From Diploptera punctata (Eukaryota; Arthropoda; Insecta; Blattodea; Blaberidae): a stretch of DNA of 64,000 nucleotides. Under the pieces are notes generated by a model. The model was given only the letters and a program-made list of their open reading frames with translations, was not told the origin of the DNA and searched no databases. Both the position numbers and the translations under genes were made by a program. Position 1 is the first letter of the stretch. Each line of letters starts with the position of its first letter. Below, one piece after another: positions 41,853 to 51,925 of the stretch. The stretch is taken from the NCBI GenBank assembly GCA_030220185.1, contig JASPKZ010007283.1, forward strand, positions 1,666,001-1,730,000. Reading direction: 5' to 3'.

Positions 41853-42195
41853 ATAATTTTAATTTCCAACACGTTTGGGATAAAATTAAAGTGGTAAAAA
41901 ATATATATAATCTCAAACACATCTAGAATAAAACTAGAGTTATCTACAACAAATATAAATTTATCATCAAAAGCGTGGGGTGGTTTTTATGGATTTTACG
42001 TTTTCTTCTTAGAGACATTATTTTTACCAATATCTGTTTATTATGAAATGTATTAATTGATATAGAGCACCCCACGCTTTTGGTGGTAATATGTTTTGTA
42101 GATAACACTATTTTTATCCTAGATGCGTTGGAGTTGATTTTTTTGTAGACCACTTTAGTTTTATCCCAAGCGAGATGGAAATTAAAATGATTTAC
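41853..42195. mobile_element. 343-bp fold-back element with about 130-bp arms
   Basis: The left arm (41853-41983: AATTTTAATTTCCAACACGT, TTATCTACAACAAATA, TCAAAAGCGTGGGGTGG) and right arm (42063-42195) are imperfect inverted copies. Each arm has two related sub-units of about 40 bp (GGGATAAAATTAAAGTGGT and AGAATAAAACTAGAGTTAT). The loop at 41.98-42.06 kb is AT-rich and non-coding. TSD unclear. Confidence 0.75.
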
Positions 42196-42199
42196 TCAG

Positions 42200-43069
42200 A
42201 AGGTTGTTTGTTTTATATGGGAATAGTTATATGACACTCAGGATGTTCTTAACTGCGTAATTTAATACAAAGTAATGTCTGAGATTCTACAAGTTTTAAT
42301 TTAAAGTTATTATTTACGAAAAAGTGTTGATGTTGTGCAATAAAAAATATTCAAGCTACAATAACTATTGATTGTATCGCTATGACAACTTTGCGATATG
42401 CGTACTGGTGTATTTTCACATTTGCTGTACGCATAGGTTATAGGGAAATCCAGTTTTCTACACAATAATTAAAAACAAAACAGCTGTTTCCATGCAGGTC
42501 AACTAAAAAAACACATTTCCATAAATACTTCATTAATATGTATATATATATATATATATTAATTTACAATACGAAAATAACCTGTATTCATAATAACACA
42601 AATACGACAATACAACTGTGAGGTAATTACTACCGGTAAAATGACTACTTATAGCTAAATTAAATTATTTCATTTATTACAGAAGATGAGGAAACTGTAC
42701 CTCAATGTAGGTATACGACGGCAAAATTTGAATGAATTAAATATTAGTTATTTAGACTGAAAGATTTAAGATATATAAAAATAATTTTAAATTTTAAAGC
42801 TAAATGTGTTTTTAATAAACATAAAAATTATAATATTGTGAGATAATTAGAATGTGAGATGTATGATTACTTTTTACCTCTCTTTATTACCGTCTGTCCC
42901 CCTTAATTAACACAAATGCTGAGTTGGAAATTCATCAACAACATACATTTCATCACATTCATCAATTCTGAACTGGATTTTCTGTATTGTTTCCTTATGT
43001 GTACATAAGCTATAACCTGTATACGGTATATTGTTAACGCTCTAATTTTATTCCGAAATCAAACTCGGC

Positions 43070-43072
<3 letters not shown>
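42200..43072. other. Unassigned AT-rich stretch
   Basis: Holds a TA run at about 42540-42560. Nothing else recognised. Confidence 0.35.

Positions 43073-43110
<38 letters not shown>
43073..43110. repeat. (AAT)n microsatellite
   Basis: About 12 units, adjoining the 5' border of LINE-A copy 6. Confidence 0.95.
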
Positions 43111-43114
<4 letters not shown>

Positions 43115-43119
43115 CTTAA

Positions 43120-44277
43120 AGAAATGGGAATATAATGGTACTGTACATATGTAGACTTCAAAAAAGCATATGATTCAATTAAGAGGGAGAAGTTATATAG
43201 TATCCTGCTGGAGTTCGGAATTCCCAAAAAGTTAGTTAGACTTATACGAATGTGTCTAAATAGCTCAACGAGTAGGGTGCGTGTAGGCAAACAGTTTTCA
43301 GACACTTTTGAAATCCAGAATGGGTTGAAGCAAGGAGATGCACTATCTCCTCTACTATTTAATTTTGTACTAGAGCATGCCATTAAATCTTTAGAGAATA
43401 AGGAAGGCTTACAACTGAATGGTATTAATAAGCTGTTAGTTTATGCTGATGATGTGGTACTACTGGCCGATAGCGAGGAGATACTAAAGCCAACACGCAC
43501 ACACTATTGAGTAACACTAAGAAATTAGGACTGGAAGTAAATATCAGTAAAACTAAATATATGGTCACACGTAGAAATACATTATATAATGGAAATGGAT
43601 AGCTAATGACAAATGAGGGAAATTTTGAGGAATTGGCTGAATTCAAATACCTAGGAACAATAATCACAAATAGGAATGAGATGCACAAAGAAATTAAACA
43701 TAGGCTCAATTCTGGAAATGCATGCTATTATGCATTGCAGAGACTTTTGATGTCCCAACTCCTTTCAAAAAACGTTAAGCTGAAAATATATAAAACTATT
43801 ATTCTACCAGTTATATTATATGGGTGCGAAACATGGACTCTTACTTTAAGGGAGGAAAGGAGATTACGAGTATTTGAGAATAAAGTTCTTAGGAACATTT
43901 TTGGACCAAAGAGAGATGAACAGACAGATGAATGGAGAAGACTACATAACAATGAACTACATGGTCTTTATAGGAAGCCAGATATAATAAGAACAGTTAA
44001 GTCCCGTAGACTGCGATGGGCAGGACATGTTGCACGTATGGGGAATGAAAGACGTGCATGGAAACTTCTTGTAGGAAAGCCAGAAGGAAAACGCCCAGTT
44101 GGTAGACCAAGAATGAGGTGGGAGAACAACATTAACTATGATTTGAGGGAAGTAGATTATACAGGAAATGATTGGAAAGCATTAGCTCAGGATAGGGATG
44201 TATGGAGAGCTTATGTCCGCGCGGCCATGAACCTACGGGTTCGATAGTGCCAGTGAGTAAGTAAGTAAGTAAGTAAG
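43120..44277 (+). mobile_element. LINE-A copy 6, 1.16 kb, 5'-truncated
   Basis: Bounded by TAATACTTACTTAA at 43106-43119 and 44278-44291 (14 bp, partly low complexity). It begins just before YVDFKKAYDS of the RT palm and runs to the C-terminus and GTAA tail. It is very close to copy 3. Confidence 0.9.
43250..44247 (+). pseudogene. LINE-A RT and C-terminal domain, frameshift plus stop
   Basis: 43250-43510 encodes SDTFEIQNGLKQGDALSPLL and YADDVVLLADSEEIL. It is lost at CTAAAGCCAACACG, where better copies have one more base (AAAGGACAAC). A TAG stop at about 43600 (TGGATAGC, TGGACAGC elsewhere) follows. From 43606 the frame is open for 213 codons: FKYLGTIITNRNEM, YGCETWTLTL, RRLRWAGHVARM, GRPRMRW, MNLRVR-stop. 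Only two lesions separate this from an open RT-to-C-terminus frame. Confidence 0.88.
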
Positions 44278-44291
44278 TAATACTTACTTAA

Positions 44292-45310
44292 TACTTAATA
44301 GCCTACAGGCTTTCCACTTTACAGCAGTTTGCCCTTGATTCCTGCTTTCCAGAGATTCCTATCTTCCCCTTGACCATCTTCCATACCCCTCTTCATCATG
44401 GCATCATATATTCACCAGATTTATCTATTATAGATCCAAGATATTTAAATTCTTCAACACATTTAATTATCATATTATTTATTTGTAGGTCTTTTGAATT
44501 TCCTCCGATTACCATATATTCGGTTTTAATATAATTTATCTTCAGTCCACCTACCTCAAATGCATCGACAAACTTTCTGATCATATATTCCATATCTTCT
44601 TTATCTTGTCCTATTATAATCTGGTCATCAGCGAATAATAAATTGTGCAGTAAATGACCATTAATGTTGATTCCCATTCCCCTACATGACTTATTCCATT
44701 TCATTGATACATCTTCTGAATATATCTTGAACAATGTTGGTGACATCCCGCATCCTTGTCTTAATCCTTTTGTTATATCAAATTCTGACGATACTCTATT
44801 TCCAACCTTAATACTTGCTTTACAATCATACATTCTTTTTATAAAATGCATGAGAGATTTAGGTATTCCAAATTTCTCCATTGTGCCACCCAAAGCTTGC
44901 TGATGAGTACAGAGTCATATGCCTTTTCCAGGTCTATAAATGCCATATGGACTTCCTTTCCTTTAGCCAACATTTTTTCTGAGATCTGCCTAATCACAAA
45001 TATATTATCAAGGCACGATTTACCTGCTGTGAAACCTGTTTGTTCTTCTGATATTTTATCTTGTATTAGTTCCTCCAATCTAATTTTAATAATTGTACTT
45101 AACATTCTACTAATTGCTGCCATAACACTGATCCCTCTATAGTTTGCTGGATCTCTTTTATTCTCTTTATTTTTTTATATTGCACTAATATACGATAACT
45201 TCCACTCATCTGGAATAGGACCTCCTTCTATCACTTGGTTAAAAAGTCTAGTTAAAATTCTTATAATTTCTGAACCACAAATATCAATTATAATTGAAGA
45301 CGTGAACCTG
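44292..45310 (-). mobile_element. LINE-E reverse transcriptase region
   Basis: Minus-strand frames: RT fingers over 45310-45150 (GGPIPDEWKLSYIS); 45123-44839 (SEEQTGFTAGKSCLDNIF, AFIDLEKAYDSV with the catalytic Asp); 44893-44396 (ITKGLRQGCGMSPTLFKIY, LLFADDQIIIG, FKYLGSIIDKSGEY). The frame breaks at least twice. The FADD catalytic box and GLRQGC set it with LINE-B rather than LINE-A. The 3' end lies where LINE-A copy 6 begins its right TSD. Confidence 0.85.
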
Positions 45311-45366
45311 CAATCTTCATTAATAGAAACAGTGACCGCGTGCTTTACCGCTGAGCTATCGGGACA
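45298..45366 (-). repeat. tRNA-like sequence at the LINE-E 5' edge
   Basis: The minus strand CCCGATAGCTCAGCGGTAAAG (box A region) and GCAGGTTCACGTC (box B-like) have tRNA spacing with an enlarged anticodon region, as at 41.6 kb. Confidence 0.4.
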
Positions 45367-45399
45367 CATAGGAGATTCTTCAGTTCATGCCACATAACA

Positions 45400-45465
45400 C
45401 AGTAGCTCAGGGACTGCACAATTATAACTAGTTTCCTAGTTTGAACCCAGCGCTGTGCCGAGTAT
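45400..45465 (+). repeat. tRNA-like sequence
   Basis: ACACAGTAGCTCAGGGACTG, CCTAGTTTGAACCCAGCG and a closing CTGTG give an acceptor stem CACAG/CTGTG plus box A- and box B-like segments. Degenerate. Confidence 0.4.
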
Positions 45466-45639
45466 GCCTTCGAAGAAATGTGCGTCCAAGAGATGACTCA
45501 TTTTTTTGTCTAAGAGTGTATATTACACGACACACATAGGGATATTTGTTCAATTTAGCTGGCTATAAGTTCAATTCTCAGAATTACTTTCAGGTAAACA
45601 AAAAAAGGTTCATAGAAGAGCCAGATAGTTGAGCGATTC

Positions 45640-45825
45640 AACTCCAGTGTTTACATTTCATCCACCCCAACGTACAGAGGATAGAGTCAGTCGGAACTCA
45701 GTCATTGCTGGCAGTGGTTGTGCATTCTTTATATTCGTGCGTTAAAACTCACCATTTAATTATTTATTATTTTATGTTCTGTTGTGAAAAAATTAATTTG
45801 CGTTATGGATTCTGAAACTGCTGGT
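45640..45825 (+). other. Possible first exon (promoter-proximal) of an unidentified gene or element
   Basis: A leader with two TCAGTC initiator-like motifs (about 45687-45705) runs to ATGGATTCTGAAACTGCTG followed by GTAAGTGAC at 45824, a strong splice donor. This would encode MDSETAG before the intron. No downstream exon was recognised in the following 20 kb, so it may be a stray or a transposon first exon. Confidence 0.25.
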
Positions 45826-46044
45826 AAGTGACTTTTGTTTTGTAGTCCAAATATTATACTTTTATATACCATTTGTTTTCTTTTGCACTTTAAAAGAGGC
45901 AGTTAAATTCCGTTATTTTTATCGAGATAATAATAGATTTAGGAACCGTTTTGTTATAGTACCAGGCATTGCCCGGCTATGATTCTTATGTATTCTTAAA
46001 ATATAATAATTCTACCTTTCAAAAATGTGTAAATTGGTTTCAAC

Positions 46045-46490
46045 TAATTTCTACTCTTCCATGTAGAACGATTTCAGTGCCCGCAAAAAATTCTTCATGG
46101 GGCCCAGTTTAATATGAAGTGTTGGAAGATATAACTTCTCTACGTCATCAAGCGGCTTGTATTTCACATTATTTTCCCCCAGAATCGTTTCAGTCTTCGG
46201 AGGCTATTGTTGAATCTTGAAATGATTATTGTCATCACGGCTATCTCACAAACACAAAAAATCATATGTAGCCCAACTGTAAACCAAGTAGAAGTGATAT
46301 AACTTTCAAATATCCACAAATGTGCCATTGAAATGTTGTGTAGTTTATCACTTGCAGAAGGATCTCAATGGATTCGCATGCCTCCTTCAGTCAGGTAGCA
46401 TGACCAATAGGGATTGATGGTTTATTTCTACCATCGTGTGACAAAACATATTTTAAGCTTAGTTTGGATGAATCAATGAGCAACATCCAA
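46045..46490 (-). pseudogene. Decayed copy of a dispersed arthropod repeat-associated protein
   Basis: Minus-strand frames give MLLIDSSKLSLKYVLSHDGR, PSIPIGHAT, INYTTFQWHICGYLKVISLL and, near 46.12 kb, LYLPTLHIKLGPMKNFLRAL. I recognise this phrase order from a multi-copy insect hypothetical protein often found among transposons; its biochemical role is not known to me. Several stops are present. Confidence 0.5.
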
Positions 46491-46511
46491 TAAAGGGTTT
46501 GTGTATATATT

Positions 46512-46524
46512 CTAATTCTTTCAT
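46512..46524. repeat. Target-site duplication of LINE-A copy 7 (left)
   Basis: CTAATTCTTTCAT, repeated exactly at 46794-46806. Confidence 0.9.
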
Positions 46525-46793
46525 CCTCCATGGTATCTTTAACTTGTCGTGGTGGAGTAGCTTACGTGCTTAAATGATCCCGAGAGCTATGCCGGCGGTA
46601 GCATTGCTGCCGATAGGGTTACCCATGCGGACTGGTCGAAGGTGATAAGCCAGACGAAAAAAGTACCTTGGTCGAAGGAGTAAAAATACAACCGTCAAGA
46701 AATGCGAACATGGGTTCAACTGGGGTAGGAGAGCTTATGTCCGCGCGGCCATGAACCTACGGGTTCGATAGTTCCAGTGAGTAAGTAAGTATC
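46525..46793 (+). mobile_element. LINE-A copy 7: 269-bp SINE-like derivative (5' end joined to 3' end)
   Basis: Starts CCTCCATGGTATCTTTAACT like copy 2, then keeps about 200 bp of presumed LINE-A 5' sequence (CCGGCGGTAGCATTGCTGCC, GGTTACCCATGCGGACTGG). It then joins at GGAGAGC to the last 70 bp of LINE-A (AGAGCTTATGTCCGCGCGGC, CATGAACCTACGGG) and the GTAA tail. No coding capacity is left. Size, defined ends and TSD are those of a SINE; trans-mobilisation by LINE-A is likely because the 3' end is shared. Confidence 0.88.
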
Positions 46794-46806
46794 CTAATTC
46801 TTTCAT

Positions 46807-47219
46807 GAGGCCATATACATAATTTAAAAACGCAAAGAATTACTTTCTGTATAAAAAGAAGCCGGTGTTTTATTGCGGTCTCTATAAAGCGTGACTGTGA
46901 TACTATTCTTTAATAAATTCCACTCCTTTATTCTAGATGCTAAGATCTCTAGACTTGTCTTTTGAAAGAGGAAACGTATCTAAATACAAAAAATGTAAAA
47001 ATTAAAAATGTATTTCTAATAAAATAGTGAGGTGCTAGAGAAAAACGGACTTCAGATGTGTAATTAGCACACTTGTTTGTGTTCAGTAACAAGATATCTG
47101 CAGGCCAGTGTTATCTCTACTTTTCACTGAGATCTTCTTCAGAATATGATTATTCGAAGTATATAATAGTTAACTGAATATAAAAAATAATTAAAAATCC
47201 ATCACGTATTAACTACATA
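46807..47219. other. Unassigned stretch
   Basis: Nothing recognised. Confidence 0.3.
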
Positions 47220-47420
47220 AAATAAGAAAATTCGTCAGAAATTTGAATTATTCTCCGTTCCAGTTTTGCTGGTTAACGAATCCAATATTAAATTTATATT
47301 TAGATGTTGCATGAGTTCGTTGCGAAAAAACAAACATGGCGGCAGCTAGATAAATTTTTAAATTTTAGAATTTTGATTTTCAGGTAAACTTTATGCCAGA
47401 GTTCGTTAATATTTGGAGAA
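47220..47420 (+). repeat. Dispersed AT-rich repeat W
   Basis: CCAGTTTTGCTGGTTAACGA and ATTTTTAAATTTTAGAATTT resemble 12.78 kb and 51.50 kb. Confidence 0.4.
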
Positions 47421-47964
47421 TGCGTTCTTAGTTTATTTCAATGGCATGGATCGAGTTTTATTTAAAAAATGTAAATTACGGCTCCTTAGGGGATTACAGA
47501 TCGAAATGGCAATATAACAATTAAACATATATCCCTGGAACCTGATGGTGGGGTCTTGGTGACTCCACAGATATTTCTATTCATCTAAACATTCGTAATT
47601 TCGGACTCACTTTTTCGGAGTTTTTGAGAATTCAGTTCTAACCTTGTTCTTTAAGCGGTGAGAGTTTTGTGAGTTTTCATAAAATATTTTACAAGAGGGA
47701 GAGGGAAATATTTGTTATGGTACTAGTTGGGGTCATACAAACCCCACAGTCATGGTAATAATGTGCGTTTTCTTCAAACTGAATTTCGTGATTAGGCCTA
47801 TAGGCTGTCAAGTCTTTCAATTATATAGTAATTATCCATGTTAGTGAAACAGTAATTCCTTACTTTTTATTTTATTTTATTTTTATAATGGCATTTTAAA
47901 TTAAATGGCTCACAAGTGATGAAATAAGTGAACTCGTAAACAGAAGTGATAGAAAAGTGAAGTA

Positions 47965-48180
47965 AAGTAAAGTGATCCTACTACAGGCCTCAAGAGGCCC
48001 TTGGGGTAATAGGAGGTTACGTTTTTCTGGACAATCGGCATTTGATGTCAGCCAGGTTGTCAGCCCTGCATGACGGCCGCCTTTACCCCCAGAAGGAACG
48101 TCTGGTACTCATTTCCATTAGAGACGAGTCGACTGCTGGGCCATAGTGCCACCAGAAGGTTTGGGTCAGTTTAAAAATCC
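47965..48180 (-). mobile_element. SINE-2, head-truncated, nested in the piggyBac-like remnant
   Basis: The plus strand reads AAAGTGATCCTACTACAGGC, AGGCCCTTGGGGTAATAGG, GTCAGCCAGGTTGTCAG, GTCTGGTACTCATTTCC and TCAGTTTAAAAATCCTG, where it stops before the tRNA head. Confidence 0.85.
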
Positions 48181-48281
48181 TGTGGTCCAACAGAAACAGG
48201 TGCACAACAACATGACAGATGCTGTAGCTATCAGTGGAAGAAAAATGTTTTTTCTGCACTAGAAAAAATATAAGAAGTTAG

Positions 48282-48366
48282 CTATGGAATGTGTGGATTG
48301 CAATAACCCCATGTGGAATGATCACAGGTCCCTCCTTTGTGCTTCATGTAGTGAACTGTCTAAATA
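48282..48366 (+). pseudogene. Cys-rich C-terminal end, piggyBac-like
   Basis: MECVDCNNPMWNDHRSLLCA then SCSELSK and stop: two CxxC pairs around an H-R-L core, as in the zinc-binding C-terminus of piggyBac-derived proteins. Confidence 0.45.
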
Positions 48367-49321
48367 ACATTCCATTGGTCTGGCGTGTGATTACAATGTG
48401 ATATAGTTATATAGTTAATTTGTTATGTAGTCCCTGACCCTCAATGGTCTACTTAATTGTATTAAATATGGAAGTTTAATTTACTTGAATGCATAATGTG
48501 ATAAAATAGAAAACCTTATACAAATCCTATTAAAATAAAAACATTTAAAAACTAAAATTATGTGAGGGGTCACTGTGACCCCACAATCAGGAATATTGAT
48601 GCAAAGTTTAACCGTCAGGTTCCTGGGATATAAATAATTAGAGTTGAAAGGGATACCAGCAGAATTGATAAAATCTGAGTCAGAAAATTTGATGGACAAA
48701 ATATATGTTTTTTTTTCGTATGATTTGGGAAAAAGAGGCTCTTCCGAATGAATGGAGACAACTGTTTATCGTACCAATCTAGAAGAAACGAGGTAAAACT
48801 AATTGCAACAACTACAGGGGCATCTCACTTCTTTCAAATTCTTACAACATTCTAACAAATACATTAGTATTTAGACTTATTCCATATACCGACGACGTAA
48901 TCGATTTAGAAGAAATAGGTCTACAAAATAATAGATTTTTAGTATATGACATACTTTAGAAAAGAAGTATGAATAAAATGGCACTGTGCATTAACTATTA
49001 TGTAGATTTCAAAAAGGCATACGACTCAATTAACAGCGAGAAGTTATATGGTATCCTGATGGAATTCTTAATTGCTGAAAAGTTACTTCGACTTGTTCGA
49101 ATGTATCCAAATGACACAGAGTTTTCAGATACTTTGATATTTACAATGGTTTAGAGCAAGGAGATACTATCTCCTCTACAATTCACCTGCATTAGAACAT
49201 GCCATGACATCTATAGAAGCTGAAGAAGGCCTACAATGCAATGGTGTTAATAAGTGACTTAGTTTATACTGATGATGCAATATTATTAGGCGATAGGGAT
49301 AAGATACTAACGACCAATATA

Positions 49322-49698
49322 ACTAACTAACTAACTGGCACTATCGAACCCGGAGGTTCATGGCCGCGCGTACATAAGCTCTCCAAACATCCCTATCCTG
49401 AGCTAATGTTTTCCAATCATCCCCTGTATAATCTATTTCCCTCAAATCATATTTAATATTATTCTCCCACCTCCTTATTGGTCTACCAACTGGGCATTTT
49501 CCCTCTGGTTTTCCTACAAGAAGCTTCCATGCACGTCTTTCATTCCCCATCCGTGCCACATGTCCTGCCCATCGCAGTCTACGAGATTTAACTCTTCTCG
49601 TTATAAAGACCATGTAGTTCACTGTTATGTAGTCTTATCTTTTCACCTGTCTGATCATCTCTCTTTGGTCCGTAAATGTTCCTAAGAACTTTATTTAG
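49322..49698 (-). mobile_element. LINE-A copy 9, nested in copy 8
   Basis: A minus-strand 3' end with a CTAA-type tail at 49322. An open 93-codon frame (49622-49341) holds RRLRWAGHVARM, GKPEGKCPVGRP and MNLRVR-stop. It is much closer to the young copies than its host. No clear TSD was found. Confidence 0.85.
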
Positions 49699-50203
49699 TA
49701 ACATCTAGAAATTAGGACTGCAAGTAAACACAAAAAAACTAATTGTATGGTCATGAATGCAAACGCATAATATAATGCTCATGAGTAGTTAGTTAATGGC
49801 AAATGAGGGAGATTTTGAGAATGTGACTGAATTAAAATCTAGGAACAATAATTATAAATAAGTATAAGGTGCAGAAATAAATTAAACATAGGCTGAAAAT
49901 ATGGATGTACATGCTGTTGTGCATTACTGGGAGACTCTTATCGTCCCAAATTATCCAACCAAAAAAAAAAAAAACATTAAACTAAAAATATATATAACTC
50001 TTATTCTTTCAGTTATATGTATGCGAAGCGAAACATGGACTCTAACTTTAAGAGAGGGGAGAATATTACGCGTATTTGAGAATAATATTTTTAGGACTTT
50101 TTTGGACCAAGAGAGATAAACAGACAGGGGAATGGAGAAGACTACTGAACAGTGAGCTACATGATATTTATGGGAAACTAGATATAATAAGAACAATTGA
50201 GTC

Positions 50204-50569
50204 ATGCGATGGGTAGGAGATGTGGCACGAATGATGAATGAAATACAGGCATGGAAACTGTGGAATATAATGAAAGAGAAAGGAGTACCTCAGCACCTAA
50301 TAACTGCAATAAAAAGTCTATATGTAGAAAATAAAATAACAATAGAAACTGGAGGCAAAAATAAAAACAATATAACAGCAACAATAAATAGAGGTGTAAG
50401 ACAGGGATGTGCACTTTCATCCTCCCTTTTTAATATTTATATTGACGATATCATACATAATTGGCAGATAAATTTGGACTCATATTTCAAAATAAGAAAT
50501 AAGATGTTAGACACCTTACTTTTTGCAGACGACCAAGTTCTAATATCTAGTTCAGAAGATGGTCTATAG
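50204..50569 (+). pseudogene. LINE-B reverse transcriptase palm (fused readthrough from LINE-A)
   Basis: This 121-codon frame starts in LINE-A (MRWVGDVARMMNEIQAWKL) and crosses the insertion junction into LINE-B (WNIMKEKGVPQHL...). It includes GVRQGCALSS and LLFADDQVLIS. It is a chimera of two elements, not a real protein. Confidence 0.7.
50251..50260. repeat. Target-site duplication of LINE-B (left)
   Basis: ATGGAAACTG, repeated exactly at 51247-51256. Confidence 0.85.
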
Positions 50570-51246
50570 AAATCGCTCTTTCAGTTAAATAACATTATAC
50601 AGAAATATAATTCAAAATATCAATAAGAAAAACTAAAATCCTAGCTTTTAAGGGATCAGATACTTTAAGAGCTAAAATAATTCTGGAAGGGAAACCCATT
50701 GAACAAGTGAACCATTTTAAATACCTGGGTTATGAAATCTCCTATTTTAAAAATGAAGATCTATTTAACAAACTTAATAAATGTAATTATATATGTGAAA
50801 CAATCAAAAGGATATTTAAAAGCACAAGAAAAGAAATAAAAATAAAATTTTATAAAGTAGTGGCGGTCCCCTTACTATTGTCTATTGTATGGTAGTGAAT
50901 TTTGGGTTTTAACTAAAAGAGAAGAGAAGATCATAGAAGCAGCTGAAATGAGATTTCTGAGAAGTGTGGCTGGTTGCAAACTTCTAGATAAGAGAAGAAG
51001 TGAAGATATTAGAAATGAGCTAAATATTTTTAAACTCTTAGATACAATAAAAGAATCTAGAAAAAATGGTAAGAACATGTTCAAAGAATGGAAGATGATC
51101 GCATTCCCAAAGTTATACTTAAATACAAACCAAAAGGACGCAGGAATGTTGGTAGACCGAAGAAGAGATGGATCCAACTTTTGAATGAGAATCTATGAGA
51201 CCGGAACAAGCCACATGGGCTTAATCCGTGATTGTTGATGATGATG
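50261..51246 (+). mobile_element. LINE-B nested in LINE-A copy 8
   Basis: 986 bp within a 10-bp TSD; the LINE-A sequence resumes exactly after it (GGAAACTGCTTGTAGG). It encodes RT pieces: GVRQGCALSSSLFNIYIDDI, LLFADDQVLISSSEDG (catalytic ADD), FKYLGYEIS, then YGSEFWVLTKREEKIIEAAE and, near the end, RRNVGRPKKRW. The tail is GATGATGATG. 5'-truncated and broken by stops near 50570, 50890 and later. Confidence 0.9.
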
Positions 51247-51459
51247 ATGGAAACTGCTTGTAGGATAACCACAGGAAAATCGGCGAATAGGCAGGCGTAG
51301 AATAAGTTGAGAATATAACATTAACCGTGATTTGGTGGAAGTTGATTGTGGAGGAGATTACTGGAATGCATTAGTCCAGGATCGGAATGTATGGAGAGAT
51401 TATGTTTGAGTGGCCATAAATGTACGGATTCGACAATGCCAGTGAGTTAGTTAGGGCAA

Positions 51460-51700
51460 ATTACGTTTTCGCTTTTGGTTAACCCATAATCCAAAGGCTC
51501 CGATTTTGCTGGATGACTAATTCGACCTTACTTTTCTTCATTATATTGGTATATGCGTTGTTTCGTAATATATATTATTGTCATTTTCAGTACCTATTGA
51601 TTAGGATGCATGTAGTTTTGAAATAAACAAATTAAAAATTATTTTCATGGCTAAATCTGAATAGTTACATTTCTTCGGAATTCGCTAAAACCGTAATTAA
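51460..51700 (+). repeat. Dispersed AT-rich repeat W
   Basis: GCTCCGATTTTGCTGGATGA, TTGTCATTTTCAGTACC and TTCTTCGGAATTCGCTAA. Confidence 0.4.
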
Positions 51701-51925
51701 CATTTTCTATATGACTTTGAATATTAAATCCACCTCTAAGTAAGAGGAGTATATAATACATTTAATTTATTGTTAAATGAAAAATACACTTTAAAGAATA
51801 TGTATAATTGTGTTACATATGTCATTGTTAGCCTCCTGACAAATTAATTCAATGTTGTTTCCTAGGACACCAATTTATAAATTCGTCTCATATAGGATAA
51901 TAGTATGGGATTGTTTAAACGTTTT

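Larger units (their letters stand above)
47533..48627 (+). mobile_element. piggyBac-like element remnant with ATAT target site
   Basis: The ends CCCTGGAACCTGATGGT and, reverse-complemented, CCCAGGAACCTGACGGT match at 15 of 17 bases and lie between ATAT (47529-47532) and ATAT (48628-48631). Inside, a frame WLTSDEISELVNRSD near 47.90 kb and a Cys-rich end MECVDCNNPMWNDHRSLLCA then SCSELSK-stop (about 48282-48366) resemble the N- and C-termini of piggyBac-type transposases. The core is missing. The standard TTAA site is not seen, which weakens the call. A SINE-2 has inserted in the middle. Confidence 0.5.
48717..51455 (+). mobile_element. LINE-A copy 8, old, holding two nested LINEs
   Basis: Segments 48717-49320 (RT fingers: EALPNEWRQLFIVPI, NCNNYRGISLLSNS; palm DFKKAYDS), 49700-50260 (thumb and C-terminal part) and 51257-51455 (final C-terminus and GTTAGTTAG tail) form one collinear LINE-A. 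It is interrupted by a minus-strand LINE-A and by LINE-B. Substitutions, stops and small indels are numerous, so it predates the others. Confidence 0.85.

Noticed and set aside
49322..49698. Target-site duplication for the antisense LINE-A inside copy 8
   Set aside because: Flanks ACCAATATAACTA and TTTATTTAGTAAC share no convincing direct repeat, so none is reported.
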